This document shows, in pieces, positions 7,356 through 14,977 of a DNA stretch of 64,000 bases. The stretch spans positions 496,001-560,000 of the forward strand of contig NZ_OLMV01000003.1 in assembly GCF_900292075.1 (NCBI RefSeq). The letters are read 5' to 3'. Every line of letters begins with the position of its first letter. The stretch's first letter is position 1. This DNA is from Microbacterium timonense. Lineage in GTDB: Bacteria > Actinomycetota > Actinomycetes > Actinomycetales > Microbacteriaceae. A program made the translations under genes and the position numbers. Below the pieces are notes generated by a model that saw only the letters and a list, made by a program, of their open reading frames with translations, had not been told where the DNA came from and ran no database searches.

Positions 7356-8273
7356 ATGCCGCACGCAGCGCTCGCCGTCGACATCGGCGGAACGAAGGTG
7401 GAAGCCGCCCTGATCGATGACGCGGGTCGCGTGCTGGAGGGCACACGGCATCGCCGGCCCACCGGTCGGGAGGCGTCACGCGACGCGCTGACGGCCGCGA
7501 TCCGGGATGCCGCCGCGGCGGCGGTGGCAAGCGCCCCCGGAGTCGTCGTGATCGGGGTCGGTGCCGGCTCTGCCGGGCCCGTCGACACCACGAAGGGCAC
7601 GACGTCGCCGCTGAACCTGCCGAACGGCGCCGAGCTCGAAGTCGTCGAGATCTTGCGCGAGGTGGTTCCCGGCGTGCCGGTGCACCTCGCGCTGGACGGG
7701 GCGTGCCTCGTCATGGCGGAGCACTGGTTGGGGGCAGCCAAGGGTGCCCGCAAGGCCCTCGCGATGGTCGTCTCGACCGGAGTCGGCGGCGGCCTCCTCG
7801 TCGATGGCCGCGTCGCTTCCGGGCGCACAGGCAACGCCGGCCACATCGGGCAGATCCGCCTGCGCGAGCCGGGCGAGCACGTGCTCGACGGCACCCTCGA
7901 GGCGCTCGCGTCGGGGCCGTCGACGGTCGCGTGGGCCCGATCCCGAGGCTGGGCCGGCACGACCGGCGAAGAGCTCGCGACCTCGTACGCGGCCGGTGAC
8001 CAGGTTGCTCGCGACGCCGTCCGCCGGTCGGCGACCGCGGTCGGCGAAGGGATCGCGAGCACGGCCGCCCTCCTGGATCTGGAGGTGGCCGTGATCGCGG
8101 GCGGGTTCGTCAACGTCGCCCCGGACTACTTCGACATCGTCCGCGAGAGCGTGCGCCGTCACGCGCCGCTGCCGCATGTGGCCGACGTCGAGGTGCTTCC
8201 CTCGCCGCTCGACGGGCAGGCGCCGCTCCTCGGTGCCGCCTTCCTCGTGCACGGGGGCGACGGGCCGCGCTGA
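7356..8273 (+). CDS. ROK-family sugar kinase or ROK protein
   Basis: A 305-residue ROK protein. The phosphate-binding loop is AVDIGGTKVEAA (about 7-18), the second ATP-site strand is MVVSTGVGGGLLVDG, and the adenosine motif sits near IAGGFVN. The catalytic-region segment GNAGHIGQI is present, but the CxCGxxGCxE zinc site of most ROK kinases is missing; its place reads EPGEHVLDGTLEALASG. Zinc-free ROK members exist, so this does not rule out kinase activity. No helix-turn-helix is present, so it is an enzyme, not a repressor. ATG 7356 follows a gagg ribosome-binding site at 9 bases. Confidence 0.88.
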   Translation: MPHAALAVDIGGTKVEAALIDDAGRVLEGTRHRRPTGREASRDALTAAIRDAAAAAVASAPGVVVIGVGAGSAGPVDTTKGTTSPLNLPNGAELEVVEILREVVPGVPVHLALDGACLVMAEHWLGAAKGARKALAMVVSTGVGGGLLVDGRVASGRTGNAGHIGQIRLREPGEHVLDGTLEALASGPSTVAWARSRGWAGTTGEELATSYAAGDQVARDAVRRSATAVGEGIASTAALLDLEVAVIAGGFVNVAPDYFDIVRESVRRHAPLPHVADVEVLPSPLDGQAPLLGAAFLVHGGDGPR

Positions 8274-8286
8274 GCGGCAGCCCTGA

Positions 8287-9237
8287 TCACCCCCAGAACT
8301 CAGCCAGGTCGTCCGCGAGAGCGTGCGCCTGGGCGTATCCCCCCTCGGCGGCCGGTCGACGCGTAGACGGGTCCAGCGCGTTCGCGTTGAAGACGTCGCC
8401 TGCTCCGGCATCCGGGAAGATCGTCCGCACCCGGCTGCCGCCGGCGCGCAGCTCCGCGACCTGGGTCTCGAGGTCCATGCCCCACTCCCGGGGCGTCCGG
8501 GATCGGCCGCCGAACGGCTCGAGCACGACGACCCGCGCGCAGCCGGTCGCCAGGTCCGCGTTCGAGCTGCGCCGGTAGCCCCCGTTCAGATACCGGTTGT
8601 CACCGATCGGATACGGGATCATCGCCGACGTGCTCGCCGCCACGGCATCCACCAGCTCCACACCGCTGTCGCGATCGAACACGACCGGGTCGCCGGTCCG
8701 TGCGTCGAGGGCGGGGATCAGCACACGCCGGCGCGGCCAGCGGTTGCGGGGGAGCCGTGCGCTCACGACCTCGCGCCAGCGCGCCCCGGCCGCCCCACCC
8801 GACTCGTCGCGCTCGAGGGCCGCGGCGGCGATCCGACGGCGCATGTCGGCGGCATCCGTAGCGGTCGCGATGATCTCGTCCGACCAGTTCATGTACTGGG
8901 GTCCCGAGAGCTGGGGGCGCGTGCTCGCCGCCGGCCCCGAGCCGTTCCGCTGCCAGCCGTTCGGCGGTGGGCTACCGGGTCGTGGGCCATGAGGCCCGAC
9001 CGGCTCGGAGCGGATCGCGGCGAAGAGCTCTGCCGGCGGCATCCCGCTGGTGACCTGCGCCGCGACGGTCGAGCCGGCAGAGGTGCCGATGATGAGGTCC
9101 GCCTCGGTGAGGTCGACGCCGGCCTCGGCGAGCCCGGCGATGAGGCCCAGCTGCCAGGCGTTGCCGGCGGCGCCGGCGCCGGCGAGCACGAGAGCGCGGG
9201 TCGCGCTGGACGAGTGGGAGGAAGGAGTTGTGTTCAT
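8287..9237 (-). CDS. patatin-like phospholipase family protein, catalytic Asp replaced
   Basis: A 316-residue cytosolic protein with the patatin plan. It has a Gly-rich oxyanion loop (LAGAGAAGNAWQLGLIAGLAEAG, about 18-40) and the nucleophile GTSAG (Ser about 54). The Ser-Asp dyad normally finishes with DGG or DGA; here the equivalent segment reads YLNGGY, giving Asn in place of Asp. The codon is aac in a clean context, so a sequencing error would need a single base change. Activity is therefore doubtful. Upstream lies a short leader peptide frame with a strong ribosome-binding site. Confidence 0.82.
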   Translation of the reverse strand: MNTTPSSHSSSATRALVLAGAGAAGNAWQLGLIAGLAEAGVDLTEADLIIGTSAGSTVAAQVTSGMPPAELFAAIRSEPVGPHGPRPGSPPPNGWQRNGSGPAASTRPQLSGPQYMNWSDEIIATATDAADMRRRIAAAALERDESGGAAGARWREVVSARLPRNRWPRRRVLIPALDARTGDPVVFDRDSGVELVDAVAASTSAMIPYPIGDNRYLNGGYRRSSNADLATGCARVVVLEPFGGRSRTPREWGMDLETQVAELRAGGSRVRTIFPDAGAGDVFNANALDPSTRRPAAEGGYAQAHALADDLAEFWG

Positions 9238-9287
9238 GGGAGTCGCCTTTCGGGCTGTGCCTGTCGGGGCTCCCAGTCGCGACTACC

Positions 9288-9341
9288 TCAGCGACACGTT
9301 CGTGTCGGCAGGGGAGCACCCATCGCGGATACTGCGTTCAT
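9288..9341 (-). CDS. possible 17-aa leader peptide upstream of the patatin gene
   Basis: ATG at 9341 is preceded by a near-perfect Shine-Dalgarno, aggaggtgag, ending 4 bases before it. This is the strongest such site in the region, yet the frame encodes only MNAVSAMGAPLPTRTCR before a stop. It ends 50 bases before the patatin start. A regulatory leader peptide or the remnant of a gene start are both possible. Seen: the frame and its ribosome-binding site. Inferred: expression. Confidence 0.35.
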   Translation of the reverse strand: MNAVSAMGAPLPTRTCR

Positions 9342-9413
9342 GGGTCTCACCTCCTGTCGATGGATCACGACCGCCGGAAACGCTAGCAGTCCGCGTCGCG
9401 CGCGGCAATCGGC

Positions 9414-10346
9414 TCATCGCGGACGAGCAGGCCGCATGGTCGCGCCGGCGCGGTCGGCCAACTCGGTGGCCGTGCGGGCGATCGTCTGCTGCATCACCTC
9501 CACTGCTCGCGTCGGTGCCATGTCGCCGATGCGGGCGACACTGATCGTGCGGGTGAGCGTCGGCTCCCGCAACCGCACGGCGCGCAGTCCCGGCCGCTCG
9601 ATCAGCACCATCGCCGGCACGATCGCGACACCGAGCCCTCGCTCGACGAAGCGGAGCACGGCATCCATCTCCGCCCCTTCGACCACGGCCGTGGGGGTGA
9701 GGCCGGCGGCACGGAAGGCGGCGTCGGTGGTCGCGCGCAGGTCGTAGCTGGGGCTGAAGACGACCTGCGGCAGCGCGGCCACCTCGCTGAGGCCGATCGT
9801 GTCGCCGTCGATGACCGGCGGCGCGGCGCTGGACGAGATCACCACCAGCTCTTCGACGAGCAGCCGACGCACCGCGAACCGCTCGGTCGAGGTGCCGTGC
9901 GAGGCCGTGATCAACGCCAGATCCAGCTCGCCGGCGGCGAGCTCTTCGAGCAGGCGTCGGGACCCGTGCTCCGAAATGTGCAGCTCGACGCCGGAGTGGG
10001 CCGCGTGGAACGCCGTGAAGACCTCGGCCACCAGGCTGATGCACAGCGTCGGGGTCGCACCGAGCCGCACCCGTCCGCGCTGGAGCCCGGCCAGCTCGGC
10101 CAGTTCGCGGCGCACCGACGCGGCGTCGGCGAGCATGCGCCTGGCGAGGGGAAGCAGCGACTCGCCCGCCACGGTCAGGGTGCTCCCGGAGCGTGCCCGG
10201 TGGAAGAGCTCGGCGCCGAGATCATGTTCGAGCGTCGTAATCTGCCTGCTCAGAGACGGTTGAGCCAGATGCAGGCGCTTGGCCGCCCGCGTGAAGTTGC
10301 CCACCTGCGCGACCTCGACGAACGCCGTCAACTGTTCGAGGTTCAT
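9414..10346 (-). CDS. LysR-family transcriptional regulator
   Basis: A 310-residue LysR regulator. The N-terminal winged helix (MNLEQLTAFVEVAQVGNFTRAAKRLHLAQPSLSRQITTLEHDLGAELF) is canonical, followed by a two-lobed periplasmic-binding-like effector domain (RVRLGATPTLCISLVAEVF...). The start at 10346 gives the usual family beginning; ATG 10352 is an alternative but falls inside a palindrome that looks like the operator. It is divergent from an FAD-dependent dehydrogenase gene 76 bases away, which it most likely controls with a small-molecule co-inducer. Confidence 0.93.
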   Translation of the reverse strand: MNLEQLTAFVEVAQVGNFTRAAKRLHLAQPSLSRQITTLEHDLGAELFHRARSGSTLTVAGESLLPLARRMLADAASVRRELAELAGLQRGRVRLGATPTLCISLVAEVFTAFHAAHSGVELHISEHGSRRLLEELAAGELDLALITASHGTSTERFAVRRLLVEELVVISSSAAPPVIDGDTIGLSEVAALPQVVFSPSYDLRATTDAAFRAAGLTPTAVVEGAEMDAVLRFVERGLGVAIVPAMVLIERPGLRAVRLREPTLTRTISVARIGDMAPTRAVEVMQQTIARTATELADRAGATMRPARPR

Positions 10347-10348
10347 GT

Positions 10349-10367
10349 CCATAGCCTATGTCTATGG
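10349..10367. promoter_or_regulatory. LysR operator candidate
   Basis: CCATAG and CTATGG form a perfect inverted repeat with 7 bases between, in the divergent gap between the LysR gene and the flavoprotein gene. An inner ATAG-c-CTAT adds symmetry. LysR regulators commonly bind such T-N11-A dyads close to their own start; the assignment is by position and shape. Confidence 0.6.
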
Positions 10368-10422
10368 ATTTGACCCGAAATATGCATTGGAGTAATTGAA
10401 AGCGGATGCCTAGCGTCGAAGT

Positions 10423-12156
10423 GTGAGTACTTCAGAACGTCAGCTGTCCACGACCGTCCTCGTGATCGGCACGGGGGGATCGGGCCTTCGCGCCGCCATC
10501 GAACTCGCCGAGGCGGGAGTCGACGTGCTGGCACTCGGCAAGCGACCCAAGTCCGACGCGCACACGTCCCTCGCCGCCGGCGGGATCAACGCCGCCCTGG
10601 GCACCATGGATGCCGACGACACGTGGCAGCAGCACGCGGCCGACACGCTCAAGGAGAGCTACCTGCTCGCCAACCCCGAGACCGTCGAGATCGTCACGAA
10701 GGGGGCGGCGCAGGGGATCGACGACCTCGAACGCTACGGCATGCCGTTCGCGCGCGAGGAGGACGGCCGCATCTCGCAGCGGTTCTTCGGCGCGCACACC
10801 TACCGGCGCACCGCGTTCGCCGGCGACTACACGGGCCTTGAGATCCAGCGCACCCTCGTCAACCGCGCCGCCCAGCTGGAGGTGCCGATCCTCGACACCG
10901 TGTACGTGACCCGCATCCTCGTGAACGAGGACGGCGCTGTCTTCGGCGCGTACGGGTTCGACCTCGAAGACGGCACGCGCTACCTGATCCACGCGGATGC
11001 CGTCATCCTCGCCGCCGGTGGTCACAACCGCATCTGGCGACGCACGTCGTCGCGGCGCGACGAGAACACCGGCGACTCGTTCCGTCTCGCCGTCGAGGCC
11101 GGGGGCCGGCTGCGCGACCCGGAGCTCGTGCAGTTCCACCCCAGCGGCATCATCGAGCCCGAGAACGCCGCCGGCACCCTCATCTCGGAGGCGGCGCGCG
11201 GCGAAGGCGGGATCCTCCGCAACGGGCTCGGCGAGCGGTTCATGCACAAGTACGACCCCGAGCGGCTGGAGCTGTCGACCCGCGACCGGGTCGCCCTCGC
11301 CTGCTACACCGAGATCAAGGAGGGCCGCGGAACCCCGAACGGCGGCGTCTGGCTCGACGTGTCGCACCTGCCGCGCGAGGTCATCATGACCCGCCTGCCG
11401 CGCGTGTACCAGACGATGCTCGAGCTGCAGATGCTCGACATCACGAAGGAGCCCATCGAGATCGCGCCCACCGCCCACTACTCGATGGGAGGCGTCTGGG
11501 TGAACTCGTCGGACCACTCCACCGATGTGCCGGGCCTGTACGCCATCGGCGAGGCATCCTCCGGTCTCCACGGCGCCAACCGGCTGGGTGGCAACTCGCT
11601 CATCGAGCTGCTGGTCTTCGGACGCATCGTCGGTCGGGCAGCCGCCGCGTACTCCGCCGCCCTGCCCGCGCAGACGCGCTCGGCCGCGGCGGTCGACACG
11701 GCGCGCGCCGAGATCGCGGATCTGCTCGCGGCATCCGGAACCGAGAACGTGCGCGCGCTGCAGCGGGCGATCCGCGATGTCATGACCGAGTACGCCGGCG
11801 TGGTGCGCGACGAGGAGGGGCTGCGCACCGGCCTGGCCGAGCTCGACGAGATCGAGGCGCGCATGGCCGACATCGGCGTACACCCCGACATCGCCGGGTA
11901 CCACGACCTGGCGCACGCCTTCGACCTCAAGTCGTCGGCGCTCGCCGCCCGCGCGACGCTCGAGGCGGCGCTCGAGCGGCGTGAGACCCGCGGATGCCAC
12001 AACCGCAGCGACTACCCCGACCTCGATCCCGAGTTGCAGGTGAACCTCGTGTGGTCGCCCCGCACCGGCGTCGTGCGCGAGCAGATCCCGCCGATCCCCG
12101 CCGAGATCGCCGCGCTCATGCACGAGGTCTCCGTCGCCGGCAAGCTCGTCGAGTAG
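10423..12156 (+). CDS. fumarate reductase/succinate dehydrogenase-type FAD flavoprotein (orphan)
   Basis: A 577-residue protein of the SdhA/FrdA/NadB family. It shows the dinucleotide loop VIGTGGSGLRAA (about 14-25), His 47 in DAHTSLAAGG at the place where FAD is covalently attached in SdhA/FrdA, the substrate Arg region ISEAARGEGGILRN, TAHYSMGGV, and the final FAD motif GANRLGGNSLIELLVFGR. It is cytosolic, with no signal peptide. No iron-sulfur or membrane-anchor subunit is nearby, so it is not a standard complex II operon; it could be an L-aspartate-oxidase-like or soluble fumarate-reducing enzyme. GTG at 10423 has no clear ribosome-binding site. Confidence 0.87.
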   Translation: MSTSERQLSTTVLVIGTGGSGLRAAIELAEAGVDVLALGKRPKSDAHTSLAAGGINAALGTMDADDTWQQHAADTLKESYLLANPETVEIVTKGAAQGIDDLERYGMPFAREEDGRISQRFFGAHTYRRTAFAGDYTGLEIQRTLVNRAAQLEVPILDTVYVTRILVNEDGAVFGAYGFDLEDGTRYLIHADAVILAAGGHNRIWRRTSSRRDENTGDSFRLAVEAGGRLRDPELVQFHPSGIIEPENAAGTLISEAARGEGGILRNGLGERFMHKYDPERLELSTRDRVALACYTEIKEGRGTPNGGVWLDVSHLPREVIMTRLPRVYQTMLELQMLDITKEPIEIAPTAHYSMGGVWVNSSDHSTDVPGLYAIGEASSGLHGANRLGGNSLIELLVFGRIVGRAAAAYSAALPAQTRSAAAVDTARAEIADLLAASGTENVRALQRAIRDVMTEYAGVVRDEEGLRTGLAELDEIEARMADIGVHPDIAGYHDLAHAFDLKSSALAARATLEAALERRETRGCHNRSDYPDLDPELQVNLVWSPRTGVVREQIPPIPAEIAALMHEVSVAGKLVE

Positions 12157-12188
12157 CCCGCAGGGTGGGCTCGGGCGGGAGCCCGGTG

Positions 12189-12250
12189 TTCGGGTGTCAC
12201 GACACGCCGTTACGTCGCGGTCGATACGGCGTGTCGTGACACCTGAAGGA
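12189..12250. repeat. family A palindromic repeat, copy 1
   Basis: Perfect 17-bp arms, GGTGTCACGACACGCCG at 12193-12209 and its complement at 12227-12243, enclose a 17-base loop, flanked by ttcg and tgaagga. It lies 33 bases after the flavoprotein stop codon. The strong stem could act as a transcription terminator or mRNA stabiliser, like REP elements. Confidence 0.85.
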
Positions 12251-12273
12251 GGCTCGTTCGCCTGGGCCTGGTG

Positions 12274-12334
12274 TTCGGGTGCCACGACACGCGGTTACGT
12301 GCCGGGCGATGCGGCGTGTCGCGACACCTGAAGG
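12274..12334. repeat. family A palindromic repeat, copy 2
   Basis: Same architecture as copy 1 (cgggtgccacgacacgcgg ... gcggcgtgtcgcgacacctg) with a few substitutions. The two arms are not perfectly complementary here, which suggests decay or gene-conversion drift. Confidence 0.85.
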
Positions 12335-12392
12335 GGAGGTGGGATGCCGGGAGCCGAGGGGGCGGAGAGTGCGCACGGGCCGGAGCGCGGTC

Positions 12393-12453
12393 TTCGGGTG
12401 TCACGACACGCGGTTACGCGGCCGCCGATACGGCGTGTCGTGACACCTGAAGG
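12393..12453. repeat. family A palindromic repeat, copy 3
   Basis: The unit runs from ttcgggtgtcacgacacgcg to ggcgtgtcgtgacacctgaa with loop bases ggttacgcggccgccgatac. It is almost identical to copy 4, and both share flanking sequence (aggaggct, tggga tgccgggagccgagg), so this part looks like a larger tandem duplication. Confidence 0.85.
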
Positions 12454-12555
12454 AGGCTCGTGCGCCTGGGCCCGAAGGGGAGGTGGGATGCCGGGAGCCG
12501 AGGGGTCGGAGGGCGCGCGGGCGAAGCCCCACGGGGCCCCGCCCGGGGCCCGGTG

Positions 12556-12616
12556 TTCGGGTGTCACGACACGCGGTTACGCGGCCGCCGATACGGCGTG
12601 TCGTGACACCTGAAGG
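12556..12616. repeat. family A palindromic repeat, copy 4
   Basis: Almost the same sequence as copy 3 across the palindrome. The four copies at 12189-12616 fill most of the 531-base gap between the flavoprotein and the SDR gene; nothing else coding-like is seen in that gap. Confidence 0.85.
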
Positions 12617-12687
12617 AGGCTCCTGCGCCTGGGCCCGGCGTTCGACACCTCACGACGGAACGAAGCACGGGGCCCGGACGAATGCCT

Positions 12688-13545
12688 TTACTCCGGGAAG
12701 GGCACGGGGAACTCGGCGCCGAAGTCGGCGGACCGGCTGACGTCGGCCCACGCCAGATCGCTCTCGAGCTGTCGACGACCGAAGTCGATGGCGAGGTTCG
12801 CCGCGTTGGTGCCGAGGGCGAGGTTGTGCGGCAGGCTCGTGCTCGATGCCAAACCCACCAGGATCTCCGCAGCCCGCTCCGGGTCGCCGGCCGCCAGCGG
12901 CGACGAGGGGTCGTCCGAGTGCGCATAGCGCTCGGCCAGGGCGGCGTACTCGGCGGGCATGGGCGCGACGGACATGGAGCTGCCCGCCCAATCGGTGCGG
13001 AAACCGCTCGGCTCGACGACGAGGATCCGGATGCCGAAGCCCTCGGTCTCCGCGCGCAGCACGCGGCTGAAGCCGTCGATCGCGAACTTCGCCGCCTGGT
13101 ACGAGGCGATGCCGGCGGAGCCTCCCACGCGCCCGCCGATCGAGGAGAACTGGATGATCAGGCCGCTGCCCTGGGAGCGCAGGATCGGCACGACCGCCTT
13201 CGAGACGTTGTACACACCCCAGAAGTTGGTCTCGAACTGCCGGCGGAAGTCGACATCGTCGCCCGTCTCGACCGGAGCGACGTTGGCATAGCCGGCGTTG
13301 TTGACCACGACGTCGAGGCGACCGAACTCCTCGTGCGCCGCGGACACCGCCGCCGCAACCGAAGACGAGTCGGTGACGTCGAGGCGAAGGGGCAGTACCC
13401 GGTCGCCGAACTCGGCCACGAGGTCGTCGAGATCCTCGGGGCGCCGCGCGGTCGCGGCGACGCGATGGCCGTGCGCGAGTGCCGTGCGAGCGAGAGCACG
13501 CCCGAAGCCGCGAGATGAGCCGGTGATGAACCACGTTGATGACAT
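12688..13545 (-). CDS. short-chain dehydrogenase/reductase (SDR)
   Basis: A 285-residue classical SDR. The cofactor loop is ITGSSRGFGRAL (TGxxxGxG, about 7-18) with an NADP-type basic pair ATARR. NNAGY sits near 86, and the catalytic Ser in SSIGGRVGG is followed by the YQAAK motif (Tyr-x-x-x-Lys). The chain is longer than the family norm of about 250, ending FGAEFPVPFPE. Substrate is unknown. It is divergent from a TetR regulator with a perfect palindrome between them, so its expression is very likely repressed by that TetR. Confidence 0.93.
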   Translation of the reverse strand: MSSTWFITGSSRGFGRALARTALAHGHRVAATARRPEDLDDLVAEFGDRVLPLRLDVTDSSSVAAAVSAAHEEFGRLDVVVNNAGYANVAPVETGDDVDFRRQFETNFWGVYNVSKAVVPILRSQGSGLIIQFSSIGGRVGGSAGIASYQAAKFAIDGFSRVLRAETEGFGIRILVVEPSGFRTDWAGSSMSVAPMPAEYAALAERYAHSDDPSSPLAAGDPERAAEILVGLASSTSLPHNLALGTNAANLAIDFGRRQLESDLAWADVSRSADFGAEFPVPFPE

Positions 13546-13562
13546 GCCATTAGTGAAACACG

Positions 13563-13581
13563 GTTGCGTTAATAACGCAAC
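13563..13581. promoter_or_regulatory. TetR operator candidate (SDR/TetR divergent gap)
   Basis: GTTGCGTTA and TAACGCAAC form a perfect palindrome around one central base. It covers the predicted -35 of the TetR gene and lies 18-36 bases upstream of the SDR start, so a bound dimer would block both directions. Confidence 0.75.
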
Positions 13582-13591
13582 TCGGTTGACT

Positions 13592-13597
13592 TATGAT
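13592..13597 (+). promoter_or_regulatory. -10 element giving a leaderless TetR mRNA
   Basis: TATGAT lies 6 bases before the ATG at 13604, so transcription would begin at or next to the start codon. The only purine-rich sequence (ggagg) ends 1 base before ATG and is too close to act as a ribosome-binding site, which supports leaderless translation. Confidence 0.5.
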
Positions 13598-13603
13598 GGA
13601 GGC

Positions 13604-14290
13604 ATGGACGCGCGCGACGTTGCAGAACCCGCGTTCCAGCGCGCCCGAAGCCGCGAGGCGAAGGAGCGGCGCGAAGCCGGCATCCTCGATGCAGCCCGAG
13701 AGCTCGCGCGTCGTGGAAGGGTGCGCGATGTGACACTCACCGACATCGCTGCTGCCGTGGGCATGCACAAGTCCGCCATGCTGCGCTATTTCGAGACGCG
13801 GGAGGAGATCTTCCTGCGGATCGGCGCGGACGAGTGGGTGTCGTGGTCAGCCGAGGTCGTCGCCCGCCTGGCCGCTGAGGCGCCGCACAACCCTCAGGCG
13901 GTCGCCGACATCCTCGCGGGCACGCTCTCGCCACGCGCGATGTTCTGCGACCTGCTCGCGCAGGCACCTCTCAACCTCGAGCGGAACGTCTCGGTCGACG
14001 CTGTGCGCAGGTACAAGCTCGTGACGCGGGCGCAGGTCGACGCGATCGTCGACGCGATGCGACGGTGCCTGCCGTCATTGACGGCGGAGCAGGGTGTCGA
14101 CGTGATCGCGGCGATGACCGCGATGGCGGGAGCCTTCTGGCAGATCGCGACGCCCGGACCCGAGATCGCGGAGCTGTACCGCAGCGACGAGCGGTTGAGT
14201 CACGCCCTCTTCGACATCGGGCCGCGGCTGCGCCGCACCGTCGCGGCGATGCTCGCCGGTTACACCTCGCCGGCGCCGGCCGCGACGTAA
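13604..14290 (+). CDS. TetR-family transcriptional regulator
   Basis: A 228-residue TetR regulator with a helix-turn-helix at about 20-70 (RREAGILDAARELARRGRVRDVTLTDIAAAVGMHKSAMLRYFETREEIFLRI) and a C-terminal helical ligand domain containing the FCDLLAQAPLNLERNVSVDAVR segment typical of TetR_C_17-like members. The ATG at 13604 is favoured by the -10 box just upstream. It is divergent from the SDR gene and shares the palindromic operator with it. The ligand is unknown. Confidence 0.9.
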   Translation: MDARDVAEPAFQRARSREAKERREAGILDAARELARRGRVRDVTLTDIAAAVGMHKSAMLRYFETREEIFLRIGADEWVSWSAEVVARLAAEAPHNPQAVADILAGTLSPRAMFCDLLAQAPLNLERNVSVDAVRRYKLVTRAQVDAIVDAMRRCLPSLTAEQGVDVIAAMTAMAGAFWQIATPGPEIAELYRSDERLSHALFDIGPRLRRTVAAMLAGYTSPAPAAT

Positions 14291-14294
14291 GGGC

Positions 14295-14885
14295 TCAGGC
14301 GGCCGTGCCGGCCTTCCGGCGCTCGCGATACGCCTTCGCCTTCATGCGGCTGCCGCATGTCGCCATCGAGCACCACTCGCGCCGGTGGCCGCGCGAGGTG
14401 TCGAGGTAGACCTGGGTGCACTCGGGGCGACCGCACTCGCGCAGCAGCGCGGCCTGCTCACCGCCGACGATCTCGATCGCCTCGCGGGCGAGGTGCGAAA
14501 GCGCCTGACGCGGTGTTCCCGAGCGCATCCAGCCATCCGCGGTGAGGGTCGTGGTCAGCGGCGCAGCCGCGGCGGCCTCATTGACGATGGCCATGTCGCG
14601 GGCCGGGAGCCTGCGATCGTGCAGGCGCGCCCACACCAGGGCATAGATCGCCTCGCGCAGCTCGGTCGCGGCATCCAGATCCGACGCGACGGATGCCTCG
14701 GCGCGGGGAACGAGCCCCGATTCCACGAACCAGGCGTCGAGGTCGGCAGGCGACGCGAGCTTCTCGGTGGGCGTCTCGTTGCGCCGCGCACGGAGGGTGC
14801 CCACGAAGTCGAGCGGGAGGGTGCCGCAGGGGAAGGCGTGAATCACATCACCATTCTGACGGGTGATCAGCGTGGCGAGCTCCAT
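14295..14885 (-). CDS. CGNR zinc-finger (ABATE-domain) stress regulator
   Basis: A protein of about 196 residues. The N-terminal ABATE domain opens HAFPCGTLPLDFVGTLRARRNE. The C-terminal CGNR zinc finger is clear: CGRPECTQVYLDTSRGHRREWCSMATCGSRMKAKAYR, with the four Cys ligands. These proteins are putative transcription factors. The start is uncertain: ATG 14885 gives 196 residues, but GTG 14846 would give 183 and would leave all three nearby palindromes upstream of the gene, which I find attractive. It is divergent from a VOC protein gene. Confidence 0.85.
   Translation of the reverse strand: MELATLITRQNGDVIHAFPCGTLPLDFVGTLRARRNETPTEKLASPADLDAWFVESGLVPRAEASVASDLDAATELREAIYALVWARLHDRRLPARDMAIVNEAAAAAPLTTTLTADGWMRSGTPRQALSHLAREAIEIVGGEQAALLRECGRPECTQVYLDTSRGHRREWCSMATCGSRMKAKAYRERRKAGTAA
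14848..14866. promoter_or_regulatory. operator-like dyad 1 of 3 (ABATE/VOC gap)
   Basis: TCACC-N9-GGTGA. First of three similar dyads with starts about 39 bases apart; see the related sites at 14887 and 14926. It lies inside the ABATE gene if ATG 14885 is the start, but upstream of it if GTG 14846 is used. Confidence 0.5.
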
Positions 14886-14886
14886 C

Positions 14887-14907
14887 GTCACCATTTTGAC
14901 AGGTAAC
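14887..14907. promoter_or_regulatory. operator-like dyad 2 of 3 (ABATE/VOC gap)
   Basis: GTCACC followed after 9 bases by GGTAAC, a one-mismatch version of the same dyad. The inner bases (attttgaca) resemble those of site 1 (attctgacg). Confidence 0.5.
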
Positions 14908-14925
14908 GGGAATGATGGCACGCTT

Positions 14926-14946
14926 GTCACCGTTCAGACCGGTGAC
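14926..14946. promoter_or_regulatory. operator-like dyad 3 of 3 (ABATE/VOC gap)
   Basis: GTCACCG-N7-CGGTGAC, the best-conserved dyad of the set, 31 bases before the VOC gene start. Placement suggests direct control of the VOC gene by the ABATE regulator. Confidence 0.55.
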
Positions 14947-14977
14947 GCACTGGTCGAGATCGAAGAAGGAGAACACC

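Noticed and set aside
10432..12285. A 617-residue frame antisense to the flavoprotein gene.
   Set aside because: It has no ribosome-binding site, no domain and low-complexity composition typical of shadow frames in GC-rich DNA. The sense gene has complete FAD and substrate motifs.
12189..12616. A possible integron or tRNA cluster because of closely spaced hairpins.
   Set aside because: The hairpins are copies of one palindrome also found at 29-31 kb. No tRNA cloverleaf, attC-like core or integrase is present.
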